In this document: positions 8,802 through 18,440 of the stretch, piece after piece | Numbering within the stretch: the stretch's first letter is position 1 | How the letters are laid out: the number at the start of each line of letters is the position of its first letter | From: Planctomycetota bacterium | Lineage (GTDB): Bacteria > Planctomycetota > PLA2 | Length of the DNA: 64,000 nt | Direction: 5' to 3' | NCBI GenBank assembly: GCA_021776785.1 | Contig: JAJFFF010000011.1 | Span: 50,234-114,233, forward strand | Notes under the pieces: model-generated | Databases searched by the model: none | What the model was told of the DNA's origin: nothing | The model's input: the letters and a program-made list of their open reading frames with translations, nothing else | Made by a program: the position numbers and the translations under genes

Positions 8802-11800
8802 ATGATGCGAAATCTCTTACTCGGAGCCATTTTGTGCTTCGGCGTAGCCTGCAGCGGTAGTAGCAGCGACGCCCAAGTCGGGAGTGGTGTAGCCGTCAAT
8901 CAGGCGCCGCGACTTGGATGCGTCAAAGGCGTCTCCACGGCCGGCGGCGCACGTATTCTTGTTTGCTGGGGCGAGGCGCAAGACGACGCCGATGCGCCCT
9001 CGGCGGTCCGTTACCGGGTCTATCTAAGCGCCACGAGTGGAGGCCACAACTTCGCCTCACCCGTAGCGACTTCGAGCCCCGGTGCGAACTGCATGCAGCT
9101 GTCCAGCGCCAACTCGTCGTTGATCGCGGTCGGCGCGGAAGTCTTTGTCGTGGTCCGCGCTGTGGATTCAGCCGGACTCGAGAACGAAAACACTGTCGAG
9201 TGCGCGTGCACATGCGTCGACCCGCAAAACGTGGCGTATGTACACAACACGAAAAGCGTCGGAGTCTTAGGCGATTCGACAAATCCGTTCCCCAACATTC
9301 AGTCCGCGATCGACGCGATCCCCGCAGAGGGCGGCCTCGTGCTCATCGCGGGTGGAACGTACAGCGAGCTCGCGGCGGCGACCGACCGCGGCGATCTCAT
9401 CTCCACGATCGGCATCTACGGCTCGTTTAGCGCCACGGACTTCACGGCCGGCGCGACGGCCCAAACGCTGCTCGGCGGCGTGGACTTCGATGCCAATCCG
9501 ACGATCCTAGACGGCAACGGGCTCGACCCCGCTCCGGCGATCGGCCATTTAGACATTCAAAACAACCATCGCCGCACGTACGTCGGTTCGATCGCGTTTC
9601 GCGACAACGAACGCCAGACGCTGCTCGGCGGCATCGGGGTAAACCTCGTTGTTTGCTGTTGCTCGTTTGTTGACTCGGATCCGTCGATTACGGACACGGA
9701 CTCGCCGCTCCACGGTATTTTTCTCTCCGACGACGGCGTACGAGACGGCACGGAGATGCCGCTCGTGGCCGGAAACGGCGTATTGGCCAACCGCTTCAGT
9801 CTTGTCGGCTCGTTCTTCGACGAATTCCGCGACGACGGATCCGAGAATTTGTCAACGGGATGCGTCCACCTCGAAGACACATTCGACTTGATCGAGATTG
9901 GCGGTTGCCGGGCCGAAGATTCGTTCGCATTCGTAACCGCGCTCGTAGACGCCGCTCCCGGCTCCGCGTTCACGGTTCGTTTCGAGTGCAACGACGCCGC
10001 GCGCATCAACTTCGGACCTAGTTTTTCGGGCGATTTCAATTCCGGCCCTCTTCTCGTGGAGGACCAAACAGACGGCCTTGCGATGGTTGCGGGAGTGGTT
10101 GCGGGAAGCGTCAACATCCATATTCTTCGCAACCGCGTCGCCGGCGCCGACCGTGGTCTTGAGATCCGCGGGTTCGGAAATCACGGGACGAGCCACACGC
10201 TGCGCAGCGAAGGCAATTTCTTAGCGGCCGTCGACAGCCGCGGCGTTTCATGGAACCCGTTCTTCAATAACGAAGATGACTCCGATGTCCTCTCCGCCAC
10301 GACCCTGAACTATTCGTCGACCCGCGACACGTTTGGAGGCATGAACTCCGAGGGATTCGAAGTGCGGTCGCTGACGCCGCCCGCCGGAGCCACCGTGACC
10401 GTTACGGTCCGCGAACTCGCCCTGATCCAGGGCGACAGCGAAGCCGTCGAAGTCGGCCAGCTGTTCAGCCAGATCGACGATACGCCCTTCTCCCAAGACG
10501 GGACGAACCAGACCTTTACGTTCGAGATGTGCTCGGTCTTTAGCGTCGACGGATTCGTGCGTGTTTCGCAGTCCGCCTACCGCGGCGGAAGCACGATTCT
10601 GAGCGCCACCGACAACGCCTGCGACGGCCTGACGGATGAGTTCTTGGACCTAAACCTCGGGCCGCTCTACACGAACGTGACGTCGCTGCCCAACGATGCA
10701 ACCTTAGAGGAGCGCATCACGGTCACAGACAACGTCGCGCGCAACTCGGACGAGTCGAGCAACGAGTTTTGCCGCCTACGGCTCAACGTCCACTCGCCCA
10801 TGTCGCATGTCACGGTCAGCCGCAACGACGCGCGGCGCACCGACGAGCTCTTAGACGCCGATTACACGTTCGGCACCGCGCCGAACATCAACTTCACGAA
10901 CTACGTTGAAGGCAACTTCTTGCGCAGTAGCGACGACGACGGTTGCGTCGACATCTTCTTCGCCAGCGAGGAAGAGGGCGAGCGCGGCGCCGGCGATGCC
11001 TTCGTTCGCATTTGCAACAACGATTTCCACTCCGGTCGCGACAACATCGAGATCCGCGACGACTTCGAAACCGGCCCGAGCATTCGCGGCTACGCGGTCA
11101 TTGCGTACAACACAATCAAAGGGCCGACGGAAGGCGACGGCACCGATTTTCGGGTCGCCAACGGCACCTGGAGTCTGCTCTTTGCGCGCAACCAGGTCTT
11201 TGCGGGCGGCGACGATGACGAGCCGGCGCTCAACATTGCGGTGGACGGCCAGACCAGCATGGGGCTGGACGCGATGGTTCGCAACAACCTCGCGGCGTTC
11301 TCCGGCGACGGGTTTGGGCACAACGGCTCCGGGATGCCGGTCGGCCAGTTTGTCAACAACACCGTCGCGTTCGTCGGGCACGGTCCGTCCGACATGATTC
11401 TCGGCACGCGAACCAGTGTCACGGTCGCGGAGAGTCGCGAAATGGGCATCCATTCGCCCAACTACATCCACAACTGCATCAGCCACGGCAACATCGCGTT
11501 CGACATCAACCCGACATCGATCGCGACCTATTCGATTCTCGAAGAGCCGTTCTCGAGCGCCGGTATGGGCTCGATCCTCGGCAACCCTCTGTTCACTCTC
11601 AATGGCGATATAACCACGCCGCTGGGCTTTGTGGCCCTGCGCGCGGACAGCCCGACGTTTAATGCCGGCGACCCGTCGTCTGAGTTCAACGACCCGAACG
11701 GGACGCGCAACGACATGGGCGCATTCGGCGGCCCCGGCGCCGGAACGCTCGGTCCCCTGGCAACGACGGATGCGGCATGCCCGCTGTTGATCGTCGGCAT

Positions 11801-12500
11801 CGATCCGATGGTCGATTTACAAGCCGGCGCGAGTTTTCTCGAAGGAGGAACCGCCGTCACGGTTGCGTTCACCCAAGACATCAACGGCGCCACCGCGAAC
11901 AGCTCGTCTCTCGCGTTCGACGCAGACGGCGTTCCGGTACCCGGCGCCTATGCGACGAACGGACGTCATGTGACGTTCACGCCGACGGCCGATTGGCCGG
12001 CCGGCGCACGCGTACGGCTCACCGGTCGGACCTCGCTCCGTTCCACGCTGAACCAAGCGTTGGACTTCCAGCATGTTCGTTGGTTTGCCACCGCCCCGGC
12101 GACGACAACCGCCGAAACCGAGCCGAACGATAGCTCGGCAACGGCAACCGCGCTCCCGAACGACGCAGTCGTCCGGGCTTCCGGATCTCTCACATCAGGC
12201 GTCGACAGCGATTTCTTCTCGTTCTCCGGCGTGGCCGGCGAGCGGACGCAAGTGGCGCTGTTCGGCCACCGGTTAGCGCAGCTCGTGGGCGCGATTCCGG
12301 CCGACATTGACTTCCGGATCCAATTGATCGCCAGCGACGGCGTGACCGTGTTGTTCGACAACGACGCCGCCCTCCCGCAGGGCGACCCGTTCATCGACTT
12401 CACGCTCCCGTCGACCGGCACGTACTACGTGCGGGTGCTGGACTCCGACCAACTCGGTACCGGACCGATTGGATACATACTCGAAATGTGGCGGAACTAA
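8802..12500 (+). CDS. Large surface lipoprotein: parallel beta-helix, Ig-like and PPC domains
   Basis: A protein of 1232 residues. A lipoprotein signal ends in the lipobox FGVAC (C17). A fibronectin-like segment (about 30-140) comes next, then a DUF1565-type entry motif (NPFPNIQSAIDAIP) opening a long right-handed parallel beta-helix rich in Asn and Asp (about 160-960). An SbsA/Big_5 Ig-like domain follows (about 1000-1100), and a bacterial pre-peptidase C-terminal (PPC) domain at the end (about 1110-1232, beginning ETEPNDSSATA). Such proteins are exported and may bind or cleave polysaccharide, but no catalytic residues can be named. GGAGG lies just before the ATG at 8802; a second ATG follows immediately. 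A HEAT protein gene starts one base after its stop. Confidence 0.8.
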   Translation: MMRNLLLGAILCFGVACSGSSSDAQVGSGVAVNQAPRLGCVKGVSTAGGARILVCWGEAQDDADAPSAVRYRVYLSATSGGHNFASPVATSSPGANCMQLSSANSSLIAVGAEVFVVVRAVDSAGLENENTVECACTCVDPQNVAYVHNTKSVGVLGDSTNPFPNIQSAIDAIPAEGGLVLIAGGTYSELAAATDRGDLISTIGIYGSFSATDFTAGATAQTLLGGVDFDANPTILDGNGLDPAPAIGHLDIQNNHRRTYVGSIAFRDNERQTLLGGIGVNLVVCCCSFVDSDPSITDTDSPLHGIFLSDDGVRDGTEMPLVAGNGVLANRFSLVGSFFDEFRDDGSENLSTGCVHLEDTFDLIEIGGCRAEDSFAFVTALVDAAPGSAFTVRFECNDAARINFGPSFSGDFNSGPLLVEDQTDGLAMVAGVVAGSVNIHILRNRVAGADRGLEIRGFGNHGTSHTLRSEGNFLAAVDSRGVSWNPFFNNEDDSDVLSATTLNYSSTRDTFGGMNSEGFEVRSLTPPAGATVTVTVRELALIQGDSEAVEVGQLFSQIDDTPFSQDGTNQTFTFEMCSVFSVDGFVRVSQSAYRGGSTILSATDNACDGLTDEFLDLNLGPLYTNVTSLPNDATLEERITVTDNVARNSDESSNEFCRLRLNVHSPMSHVTVSRNDARRTDELLDADYTFGTAPNINFTNYVEGNFLRSSDDDGCVDIFFASEEEGERGAGDAFVRICNNDFHSGRDNIEIRDDFETGPSIRGYAVIAYNTIKGPTEGDGTDFRVANGTWSLLFARNQVFAGGDDDEPALNIAVDGQTSMGLDAMVRNNLAAFSGDGFGHNGSGMPVGQFVNNTVAFVGHGPSDMILGTRTSVTVAESREMGIHSPNYIHNCISHGNIAFDINPTSIATYSILEEPFSSAGMGSILGNPLFTLNGDITTPLGFVALRADSPTFNAGDPSSEFNDPNGTRNDMGAFGGPGAGTLGPLATTDAACPLLIVGIDPMVDLQAGASFLEGGTAVTVAFTQDINGATANSSSLAFDADGVPVPGAYATNGRHVTFTPTADWPAGARVRLTGRTSLRSTLNQALDFQHVRWFATAPATTTAETEPNDSSATATALPNDAVVRASGSLTSGVDSDFFSFSGVAGERTQVALFGHRLAQLVGAIPADIDFRIQLIASDGVTVLFDNDAALPQGDPFIDFTLPSTGTYYVRVLDSDQLGTGPIGYILEMWRN

Positions 12501-12501
12501 C

Positions 12502-13443
12502 GTGTCTCGCCAAATGGTTTACATCGCAGCAGCGGTCGCCCTCTCGGGGGCGGCCCTGCTCGTCGCGGCGCATTGGGACTCCGGTCCCAATGCGGACCGT
12601 CTCGCGGACCGGAATGCGACCCGCAAAGCCGGCAAGCCGCTTGCAAAAACGCAGGCTCAACAGAACAAAACGGAACGGGCAACCCGGACGCCGACACGAA
12701 CCAAAAAACAAGCGCCGGAAACGAGCGTGGATACGGCTGTCGAACGCACAACGTTCGACGCAGCGTTTGAAGGCGCGCACAAGTGGCTCCGAACTCGCCA
12801 AGAAGCGCGCGACAGCGACGACGAAACGGCGGAAAAACAAGCGCGCGCCGATTGGGAATCGAAGCGTCGATCGTTGCGGCACGTCCGCCACGACGGCGCG
12901 GCGGCCCAGCGCTTTCTCACATGGCTCGGCCAGCTCGAGGATGATCGCACCGCACTCTATCTGGCGCGCGAACTGTCGTTTGTGTTCACGCCGGGGTTTG
13001 AAGATCATCTCCTCAAGCGAGTGCTCGGCGACGGACCGGAGTTGGAGCGACGCGCCGCCGTCGTGGGACTTCGCGGACGGGGCGTTCGCGCGGCCACAGC
13101 GGTCGCAAGCGTGGCGCGCGACGCGGTCGAGTTGAACTTGCGTGCGGATGCAACGGCGGAGCTTGGGATCTACATCCCGGACCCGCACGTGATCCGCCAG
13201 AGTGCACGCTTGACCGAAATCGCGGCCCAAAATCTCGCGCACGAGGGCGCCATCGTCCGGCGTTCGGCGCTCCAAGCGCTCCTCGCCGCAAGAAGGCCGC
13301 TGGACAAGGATCAACAGGCAGCGGCCAAAAAGCTGCTCCGAGATCCCGACGAAGAGCTTCACAGCCTCGCACGGACACTGCTCAAGCGAAACGGCGTGAG
13401 TGTGCCGACCACGTGGAGCAAGACGGGAACGAGAACGCAATAA
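12502..13443 (+). CDS. Membrane-anchored HEAT-like repeat protein
   Basis: A protein of 313 residues. One N-terminal membrane helix (about residues 7-22, YIAAAVALSGAALLVAAH) is followed by a Lys/Arg/Thr-rich disordered linker. Paired alpha helices that look like HEAT repeats occupy about 90-310 (for example VLGDGPELERRAAVVGLRG and LDKDQQAAAKKLLRDPDEEL). The GTG at 12502 has GGCGGA upstream and lies one base past the stop of the beta-helix lipoprotein gene, so the two form an operon. An alternative ATG at 12514 would shorten the cytoplasmic end. The function is unknown; HEAT repeats usually bind proteins, so it may assist the surface lipoprotein. Confidence 0.7.
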   Translation: MSRQMVYIAAAVALSGAALLVAAHWDSGPNADRLADRNATRKAGKPLAKTQAQQNKTERATRTPTRTKKQAPETSVDTAVERTTFDAAFEGAHKWLRTRQEARDSDDETAEKQARADWESKRRSLRHVRHDGAAAQRFLTWLGQLEDDRTALYLARELSFVFTPGFEDHLLKRVLGDGPELERRAAVVGLRGRGVRAATAVASVARDAVELNLRADATAELGIYIPDPHVIRQSARLTEIAAQNLAHEGAIVRRSALQALLAARRPLDKDQQAAAKKLLRDPDEELHSLARTLLKRNGVSVPTTWSKTGTRTQ

Positions 13444-13474
13444 GACGCTCGCCGCAGCGGCGAGATCGCGGCAA

Positions 13475-13516
13475 GTTGGTGGGGAGCACGGGCAAGAGAA
13501 CGTGCTCCCCACCAAC
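13475..13516. terminator. Strong hairpin between convergent genes
   Basis: A perfect 16-bp inverted repeat (GTTGGTGGGGAGCACG at 13475-13490 and its complement at 13501-13516) encloses a 10-base loop. It lies between the stop of the HEAT protein gene and the stop of the small membrane gene on the other strand, so it can act on both transcripts. There is no long T tract on either side. Confidence 0.75.
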
Positions 13517-13534
13517 GGACGCGGGCACGGTCGG

Positions 13535-13660
13535 CTACCCGCCGGTCAACTGCATGATGATGCTGGTCAGGGGCGCCCAGAGCGCGTGGTCGATCATGTG
13601 GTTCATCCAAAACATGCAAGCCACAAAGATCACCGTGAGCGTGCCGTAATACTTAGTCAT
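13535..13660 (-). CDS. 41-residue hydrophobic membrane protein
   Basis: A small gene of 41 codons starting ATG at 13660 and ending TAG. The product starts MTKYYGTLTVIFVACMFWMN and ends in a hydrophobic LTSIIMQLTGG, so it holds one or two short membrane segments. Its ATG overlaps the TGA of the upstream 94-residue membrane gene (ATGA), a strong sign of translational coupling and of a real gene. A hairpin terminator follows 18 bases after its stop. No family was recognised; the pair may form a small membrane complex. Confidence 0.6.
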   Translation of the reverse strand: MTKYYGTLTVIFVACMFWMNHMIDHALWAPLTSIIMQLTGG

Positions 13661-13941
13661 CCACTCGTCGCCGACAGCAAGAAGCGGCGACCCCGCTCAA
13701 AACGCCCGCAAAGAACCGGCGTGCCAAAAATCACGGCCACGCCGAGCGCCAGACAAAGCGGCCACCAACGACCAACCCAATCCACGACGCCGATCACGAC
13801 TGTCGTAACGCCCGGCATCGCTTCCATCCCACCCGGCAAGCTTTCATAGACGCCCCGCATGGGAACCGATGCAGCTCCACTGAGCAAACAAAGCCCCAGT
13901 GCAGAGACGTACATAACCAACAGGCTGATGCGGTGCGGCAT
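13657..13941 (-). CDS. Small membrane protein
   Basis: A protein of 94 residues with two predicted membrane helices, one at the N-terminus (about 5-22, LLVMYVSALGLCLLSGA) and one at about 59-77 (WPLCLALGVAVIFGTPVL). They flank a loop (about 25-55) containing YESLPGGMEAMPGVTTVV. The loop plus second helix weakly recall the membrane part of type II secretion F-like proteins, but the gene is far too short for that family. It starts ATG at 13941, divergent from the sigma factor gene at 14021, and is coupled to the 41-residue membrane protein downstream. Function unknown. Confidence 0.55.
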   Translation of the reverse strand: MPHRISLLVMYVSALGLCLLSGAASVPMRGVYESLPGGMEAMPGVTTVVIGVVDWVGRWWPLCLALGVAVIFGTPVLCGRFERGRRFLLSATSG

Positions 13942-14020
13942 TCTGACATCTTAAGGTGTGCGCTCGCGCCATCGGGCGCCCGTCCCGCCGGATGAGCGGT
14001 TTGAGTACCATGGCGGACGG

Positions 14021-14602
14021 ATGAGTGAATCGGAGCGAGCCGCGCAGACGACGCAGCTTCTCGTGCGCATGGCCGGGGGCGACGCGCGTGCGGCGACCGA
14101 ACTTCTTCCGATTCTGTACGACGAGTTGCACGGTCTTGCGCGGCGGCTCATGAGCGACGAGCGACGCAATCACACGCTCCAACCGACCGCGCTGTTGCAC
14201 GAGGCGTGGCTTCGCCTCGCCGGTACTGCCTCGGAAGGCTACGTCGATCGCACGCACTTTTTGCGCGTCGCGGCGCGGGCGATGCGCCAGGTACTCGTCG
14301 ATCACGCGCGCACCAAGCGGGCGGCAAAACGCGGGGGCGGACGCGTTGAAGCACGGCTCGACGACGCGCTCGCGTACTGGGAGCAAGATCACACCGACCT
14401 GCTCGCACTCGATGAAGCGCTAAAACGCCTCGCCGAAAAGGACCCGCAGCTCTTAGACATCGTCGAGCTACGTTTTTTCGGAGGTCTGACCGCCGAGGAG
14501 ACGGCGAAGGCGCTGCACCTGACCGAACGAAAGGTCCGCCTCGGGTGGTCGTTCGCGCGCGGCTGGTTGCGCCGCGAGTTGCAGCGGGGCACGCATGAGT
14601 GA
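14021..14602 (+). CDS. ECF-type sigma factor (planctomycete Sig-70_X6 type)
   Basis: A protein of 193 residues. Sigma region 2 (about 12-80) contains LLPILYDELHGLARRLM and TALLHEAWLRL, a sequence very typical of the group annotated TIGR02999. Region 4 (about 130-190) contains LLDIVELRFFGGLTAEETAKAL followed by the recognition helix. The ATG at 14021 is preceded by GGCGGA. Its last codons overlap the start of the Ser/Thr kinase gene by eight bases, so the pair is co-translated. In planctomycetes this sigma factor-kinase pairing is recurrent, and the kinase is thought to control the sigma factor; no classical anti-sigma factor is present here. Confidence 0.92.
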   Translation: MSESERAAQTTQLLVRMAGGDARAATELLPILYDELHGLARRLMSDERRNHTLQPTALLHEAWLRLAGTASEGYVDRTHFLRVAARAMRQVLVDHARTKRAAKRGGGRVEARLDDALAYWEQDHTDLLALDEALKRLAEKDPQLLDIVELRFFGGLTAEETAKALHLTERKVRLGWSFARGWLRRELQRGTHE

Positions 14603-16817
14603 TCGTTGGCAAGACGTGCGCGCGATCGTGGAGAGCGCGCTCGAACACCCCGCCGCCGCGCGCGCCGCGTGGCTCGACGAACACTGCGATCCTACGATGC
14701 GCGACGAAGTCGAGGACTTGATTGCAGCCTGCACGTCCGAGCAACCGTTCCTCGAGCCGCCGCAACGCGGGACGGAACTTGCGCCGGACACCAACGTCGG
14801 CCCGTTTCGCATTGTGCGTACGATCGCATCGGGCGGCATGGGCACGGTCTACGAAGCCGAGCAGGAGAAACCGCACCGGCGCGTGGCGCTCAAGATGATG
14901 CGCGACGGCCTGATGACACCGGCGACGCGGCGGCGGTTTCGATACGAGGTTGAAACCCTCGGGCGACTCCACCACCCCGCGATCGCGCAGGTCTATGAAA
15001 CCGGCGTGTACGGCGACGACGGTGGCCGTCCCTGGTTCGCGATGGAGTTCATCGAAGACGCGCAACCGATCGTCGCGTTCGCAGCGAATCGGCCGCACCA
15101 AGACAAGGTGCGCTTGTTTGTCGAAGTGTGCGACGCGGTCCAGCACGGACACAACAAGGGCGTCCTACATCGCGACCTAAAGCCCGACAATTTGTTGGTG
15201 GACACCCACGGCCGTCCGAAGGTGATCGACTTCGGCGTCGCGCGCGCGGTGGGCGCCGAATTCGACGGAGCAACCGCGCACACGCGCGTCGGCGAAATCG
15301 TCGGCACGCTCGCCTACATGAGCCCCGAGCAGGTCAACGGCGCCGCGCCGGACACGCGCTGCGACGTGTACGCGCTCGGCGTCGTGCTCTACGAGATGAT
15401 GTGCGGCGGCCTTCCGTACGCACTCCCCAAAAACGACTTCCTTGAGGCGGCGCGCACGATTCGCGAGACGCCGCCGCGCAGATCCGAAGCATTGCGCGGC
15501 GACCTCGAAACGATCGTGCTCACATGCCTCGACAAAGCTCCGGCGCGGCGATACGCGTCGGCGGCCGAGCTGGGCGCCGATCTGCGCCGCTATCTCGCGC
15601 GGGAACCGATCGCGGCGCATCCGCCGTCGGTCGGATACCAGCTCAAGATGTTTGCACGGCGAAACCGCACGCTCGTTGCGAGTGCGGCGCTCGTGCTCGT
15701 CGCCGCAACCGTCGCGACGATCGTAAGCGTGCGCTATGCGATCCGCGCCGACGATTCGGCACAAGTCGCGAACGAAGAGAGTGCTCGCTCGCGCAAGTTG
15801 TTAACGACGCTGCTCGACCGTAGCGTGCACTCGGCCCTGCGCCACGCGCCGCTGGTGCTCAAGCTTGAGGACGGGGCGCGCACAAGCCGCGCCATGGTGG
15901 AGTCCGCGCTCAAAGACCTCGCGAACCTAGAGCGCGAGACCAGCGGTGACGCGGACGCGGGCGCGGCCATCGCGCTGGCGTACGTCTCGCTCGGCGATAC
16001 GCTCGGGCACCCGGACCTGCCCAACCTCGGCGACCCCGCGGCGGCGCGCGAAAACTACGAACGCGCGTTGGCGTTTGCGCAGCGCATCGTCACGTCCCAA
16101 CCGGATGCGGGGCGGGCGCGGTACGCGGCGGCACTCGCTGATGATCGCATCGCGCGCCTCGAGCTCGCGGCGGGCGACGGGCACGGCGACAAAGCGCTCG
16201 CGCTCGCGCAAAAGCGACGCGATCTCTGCTTGAAAAACCAACGGCGGTGGCCGGACCAAAAAGACACGACCCGCGACCTGGTCAGCGCACAGTATGCCGT
16301 GGCCGGCATGCACTGGATGCGCGAGGAGCACCAGGCGGCGCTCGATGCGTTCGCCGCACTCCAAACCTATGTCGATCGGATTCCGCGCGACGACCCGCAG
16401 TACCTGCGCGCCGCGGCGGAAGCCGCGTTCGGCCGCGGCGCCATGCTCACGGAGCTGAAACAACTCGCGAAGAGCGAACGATGGCTGGAGACCGCGCTCC
16501 GTCACCTGCTCGCATTGCACAAGGAGCAGCCGGACGAAGCGCGCGTCATCGTGCGCATCGGCGATGTTTACGGGAGGCTGGGCTCGATCGCGTCCCAAAG
16601 AGGCCAGGATCCAAAGGAAGCGTCTCCGGAACCGCACGTCGCGCGCGCCCTGGCGTGGACGCGCGCCGGAATCGCATTCTTGGAACCGCTCGAAGCCGCC
16701 GCCAAGCTCCCCAAAAAATCCCGGGCGCGTTTGGCGATTCTAAAAGCGCGGCGGGACCGCACGGAAAAGTCCATGGGGTCCCGCGCGGAGAACACTACGG
16801 GCGATAAACAGCGATGA
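14595..16817 (+). CDS. Membrane Ser/Thr protein kinase with TPR-like C-terminal domain
   Basis: A protein of 740 residues. After a short N-terminal region the kinase domain (about 70-335) has the glycine loop ASGGMGTVYEA, ATP lysine K100, catalytic HRDLKPDN (D194), DFG (212-214) and the segment GTLAYMSPEQ. All key residues of an active kinase are present. A membrane helix follows at about 359-379, then a helical region with TPR-like repeats (about 385-720). Unlike many relatives the extracellular part is helical rather than a propeller. Start ATG at 14595 overlaps the stop of the sigma factor gene. Its last 23 bases overlap the convergent lipoprotein gene. It probably relays an envelope signal to the sigma factor. 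Confidence 0.9.
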   Translation: MSDRWQDVRAIVESALEHPAAARAAWLDEHCDPTMRDEVEDLIAACTSEQPFLEPPQRGTELAPDTNVGPFRIVRTIASGGMGTVYEAEQEKPHRRVALKMMRDGLMTPATRRRFRYEVETLGRLHHPAIAQVYETGVYGDDGGRPWFAMEFIEDAQPIVAFAANRPHQDKVRLFVEVCDAVQHGHNKGVLHRDLKPDNLLVDTHGRPKVIDFGVARAVGAEFDGATAHTRVGEIVGTLAYMSPEQVNGAAPDTRCDVYALGVVLYEMMCGGLPYALPKNDFLEAARTIRETPPRRSEALRGDLETIVLTCLDKAPARRYASAAELGADLRRYLAREPIAAHPPSVGYQLKMFARRNRTLVASAALVLVAATVATIVSVRYAIRADDSAQVANEESARSRKLLTTLLDRSVHSALRHAPLVLKLEDGARTSRAMVESALKDLANLERETSGDADAGAAIALAYVSLGDTLGHPDLPNLGDPAAARENYERALAFAQRIVTSQPDAGRARYAAALADDRIARLELAAGDGHGDKALALAQKRRDLCLKNQRRWPDQKDTTRDLVSAQYAVAGMHWMREEHQAALDAFAALQTYVDRIPRDDPQYLRAAAEAAFGRGAMLTELKQLAKSERWLETALRHLLALHKEQPDEARVIVRIGDVYGRLGSIASQRGQDPKEASPEPHVARALAWTRAGIAFLEPLEAAAKLPKKSRARLAILKARRDRTEKSMGSRAENTTGDKQR

Positions 16818-18240
16818 AGATGTCGCCGTTGGCCACGCCGGGGAGCGTCTGACCGGCAAACATCGCCGGGCCGATGAAGTTGCCGGTCGCAATGATGGAG
16901 CCGTCGGCCAACGCGGCGATACCGGCCGGTCGATCGACCTGCGAGCCACCGCCGGAAAACGCCCACAGCGGCGCGCCCAACGAACTGTAGCCGGCAACGA
17001 ACACTTCTTCGCTTTCGGGGTTGTTGAACGTCGCACTACCGATCGCGAAATCGAACCGGAAATGTCCGGCCACAAGCAACGTGCCGTCCGGGTGCACCGC
17101 AAGCGACGCCACGTCCTCGTTGCCCACGCCGCCGGCGCTGGTCGCCCACCGCAAGGATGCGCCGGTGAGATCGACGCAGGCGAGAAACATGTCGCGGATG
17201 TCATTGCTGTCGAGCGTCGTCTGGTTGGCCCCTTCGCCGAGCGTGAGCGACTCGCGAAACGACCCGGCGATCACGACGACGCCGGGGGAGATCTCGCGCA
17301 CAGCACTCAGCCGGACCTCGTCGGTTCCCGCAGCCGTGAACACACTCATGCAGTCGCCGATATCGGAGAACCGGGCGATGAAGATGTCTTGCTCTTCACC
17401 GGCAATCGTCTTCTCGTTCGCCGTACCCGCCTCGAACACGGTCTCGCCGTCGTACTCGCCAAGCACGGCAACCGAGCCGTCGGAGAGTAGCGTCAGCGCG
17501 GACGCAAACGTATCGAAGTCCGTGAAAACGGTGCGCGCCCAGGCGAACGTCCCATCGGGCCCGTATCGCGCCACGAACATCGATCGGGCGGCGTCGTTGG
17601 AGAGCGTCGTCTCATTCGGCGTGCCCCGCGCGAACGAGATGTCGGTCGTGTAGCGGCCAGCGACCGCGACGGAACCGTCCGCGTACGCGGCGACGCCGCC
17701 GGGCGCCTCGCTCGACGCCCCGCCCAAGCCGGCGGCCCAAGCAAGTGTGCCGTCGGCGTTGTAGCTGGCGACAAAGAGGTCGTCTTCGAACTCAAAGCCT
17801 TGGAGCTGCGTCGATTCGAGCGTGGTTTCGTTCGGTTCACCGACACCGAGCACAACGGAGCCGTGAAAGCGCCCGAGTACGACGCACTTGTTGTTCACCG
17901 GAACCGGGTCGATCGCGCACGGCTCCACGTCGTTTGAGCCCTGCATCGAGGAGGCCCACCGCAGGGCGTGGTTCGGACCAAAACAAGCAATAAACCCGTC
18001 GTCAAACGGCCCCGCGGTGAATGTCGTCTCGTTGGGCTCGCCGGCCCCGAGGGTGATCGAGTCCTCGAACGACCCGATGATGACGTAGGAGCCATCGGGA
18101 AACGTCTTGAGGTCGTAGGCGTAGCGGTTGAAGTCGCCCGCGATCTGACGCGAATCCTGAAGCAACTCCGCAACGCGGTCGCTCCCGCTGCAACCAAGCG
18201 CAACCAAAACCAAAACAAAGCACGCAAGTCTCGTCGTCAT
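16795..18240 (-). CDS. Lipoprotein with SBBP-type beta-propeller repeats
   Basis: A protein of 481 residues. The lipoprotein signal MTTRLACFVLVLVALGC has its lipobox cysteine at residue 17. The rest consists of about seven repeats of the form 'ArYgpdGtfaWAr..gg....' alternating with 'vavlpDGSvvv.G.f.....G' and 'ETT'. These are SBBP-type propeller blades, seen in planctomycete, myxobacterial and Leptospira surface proteins. The ATG at 18240 is preceded by a strong GGAGGAT, which decides the start over longer in-frame options. It probably sits on the cell surface as a structural or binding protein; no enzymatic motif is visible. Confidence 0.82.
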   Translation of the reverse strand: MTTRLACFVLVLVALGCSGSDRVAELLQDSRQIAGDFNRYAYDLKTFPDGSYVIIGSFEDSITLGAGEPNETTFTAGPFDDGFIACFGPNHALRWASSMQGSNDVEPCAIDPVPVNNKCVVLGRFHGSVVLGVGEPNETTLESTQLQGFEFEDDLFVASYNADGTLAWAAGLGGASSEAPGGVAAYADGSVAVAGRYTTDISFARGTPNETTLSNDAARSMFVARYGPDGTFAWARTVFTDFDTFASALTLLSDGSVAVLGEYDGETVFEAGTANEKTIAGEEQDIFIARFSDIGDCMSVFTAAGTDEVRLSAVREISPGVVVIAGSFRESLTLGEGANQTTLDSNDIRDMFLACVDLTGASLRWATSAGGVGNEDVASLAVHPDGTLLVAGHFRFDFAIGSATFNNPESEEVFVAGYSSLGAPLWAFSGGGSQVDRPAGIAALADGSIIATGNFIGPAMFAGQTLPGVANGDIFIAVYRP

Positions 18241-18440
18241 AAGATCCTCCGCCCTCCCAAGGCGAAAAAAAGACGAGGAGCCGACGCAAAAAAAAAAGAA
18301 ATCTTGAGGGAGCGCAAAACCGCCGGAGAAAGCGCCGGGCCGGCGGGCGGCCACGGGAACGAACGAAAAACGTTTTGGTCACAGCGGATCGGCCGGCATT
18401 CATCAAGTCGACGACCGTTTTCTCGTGAAAGGAGTGATCC

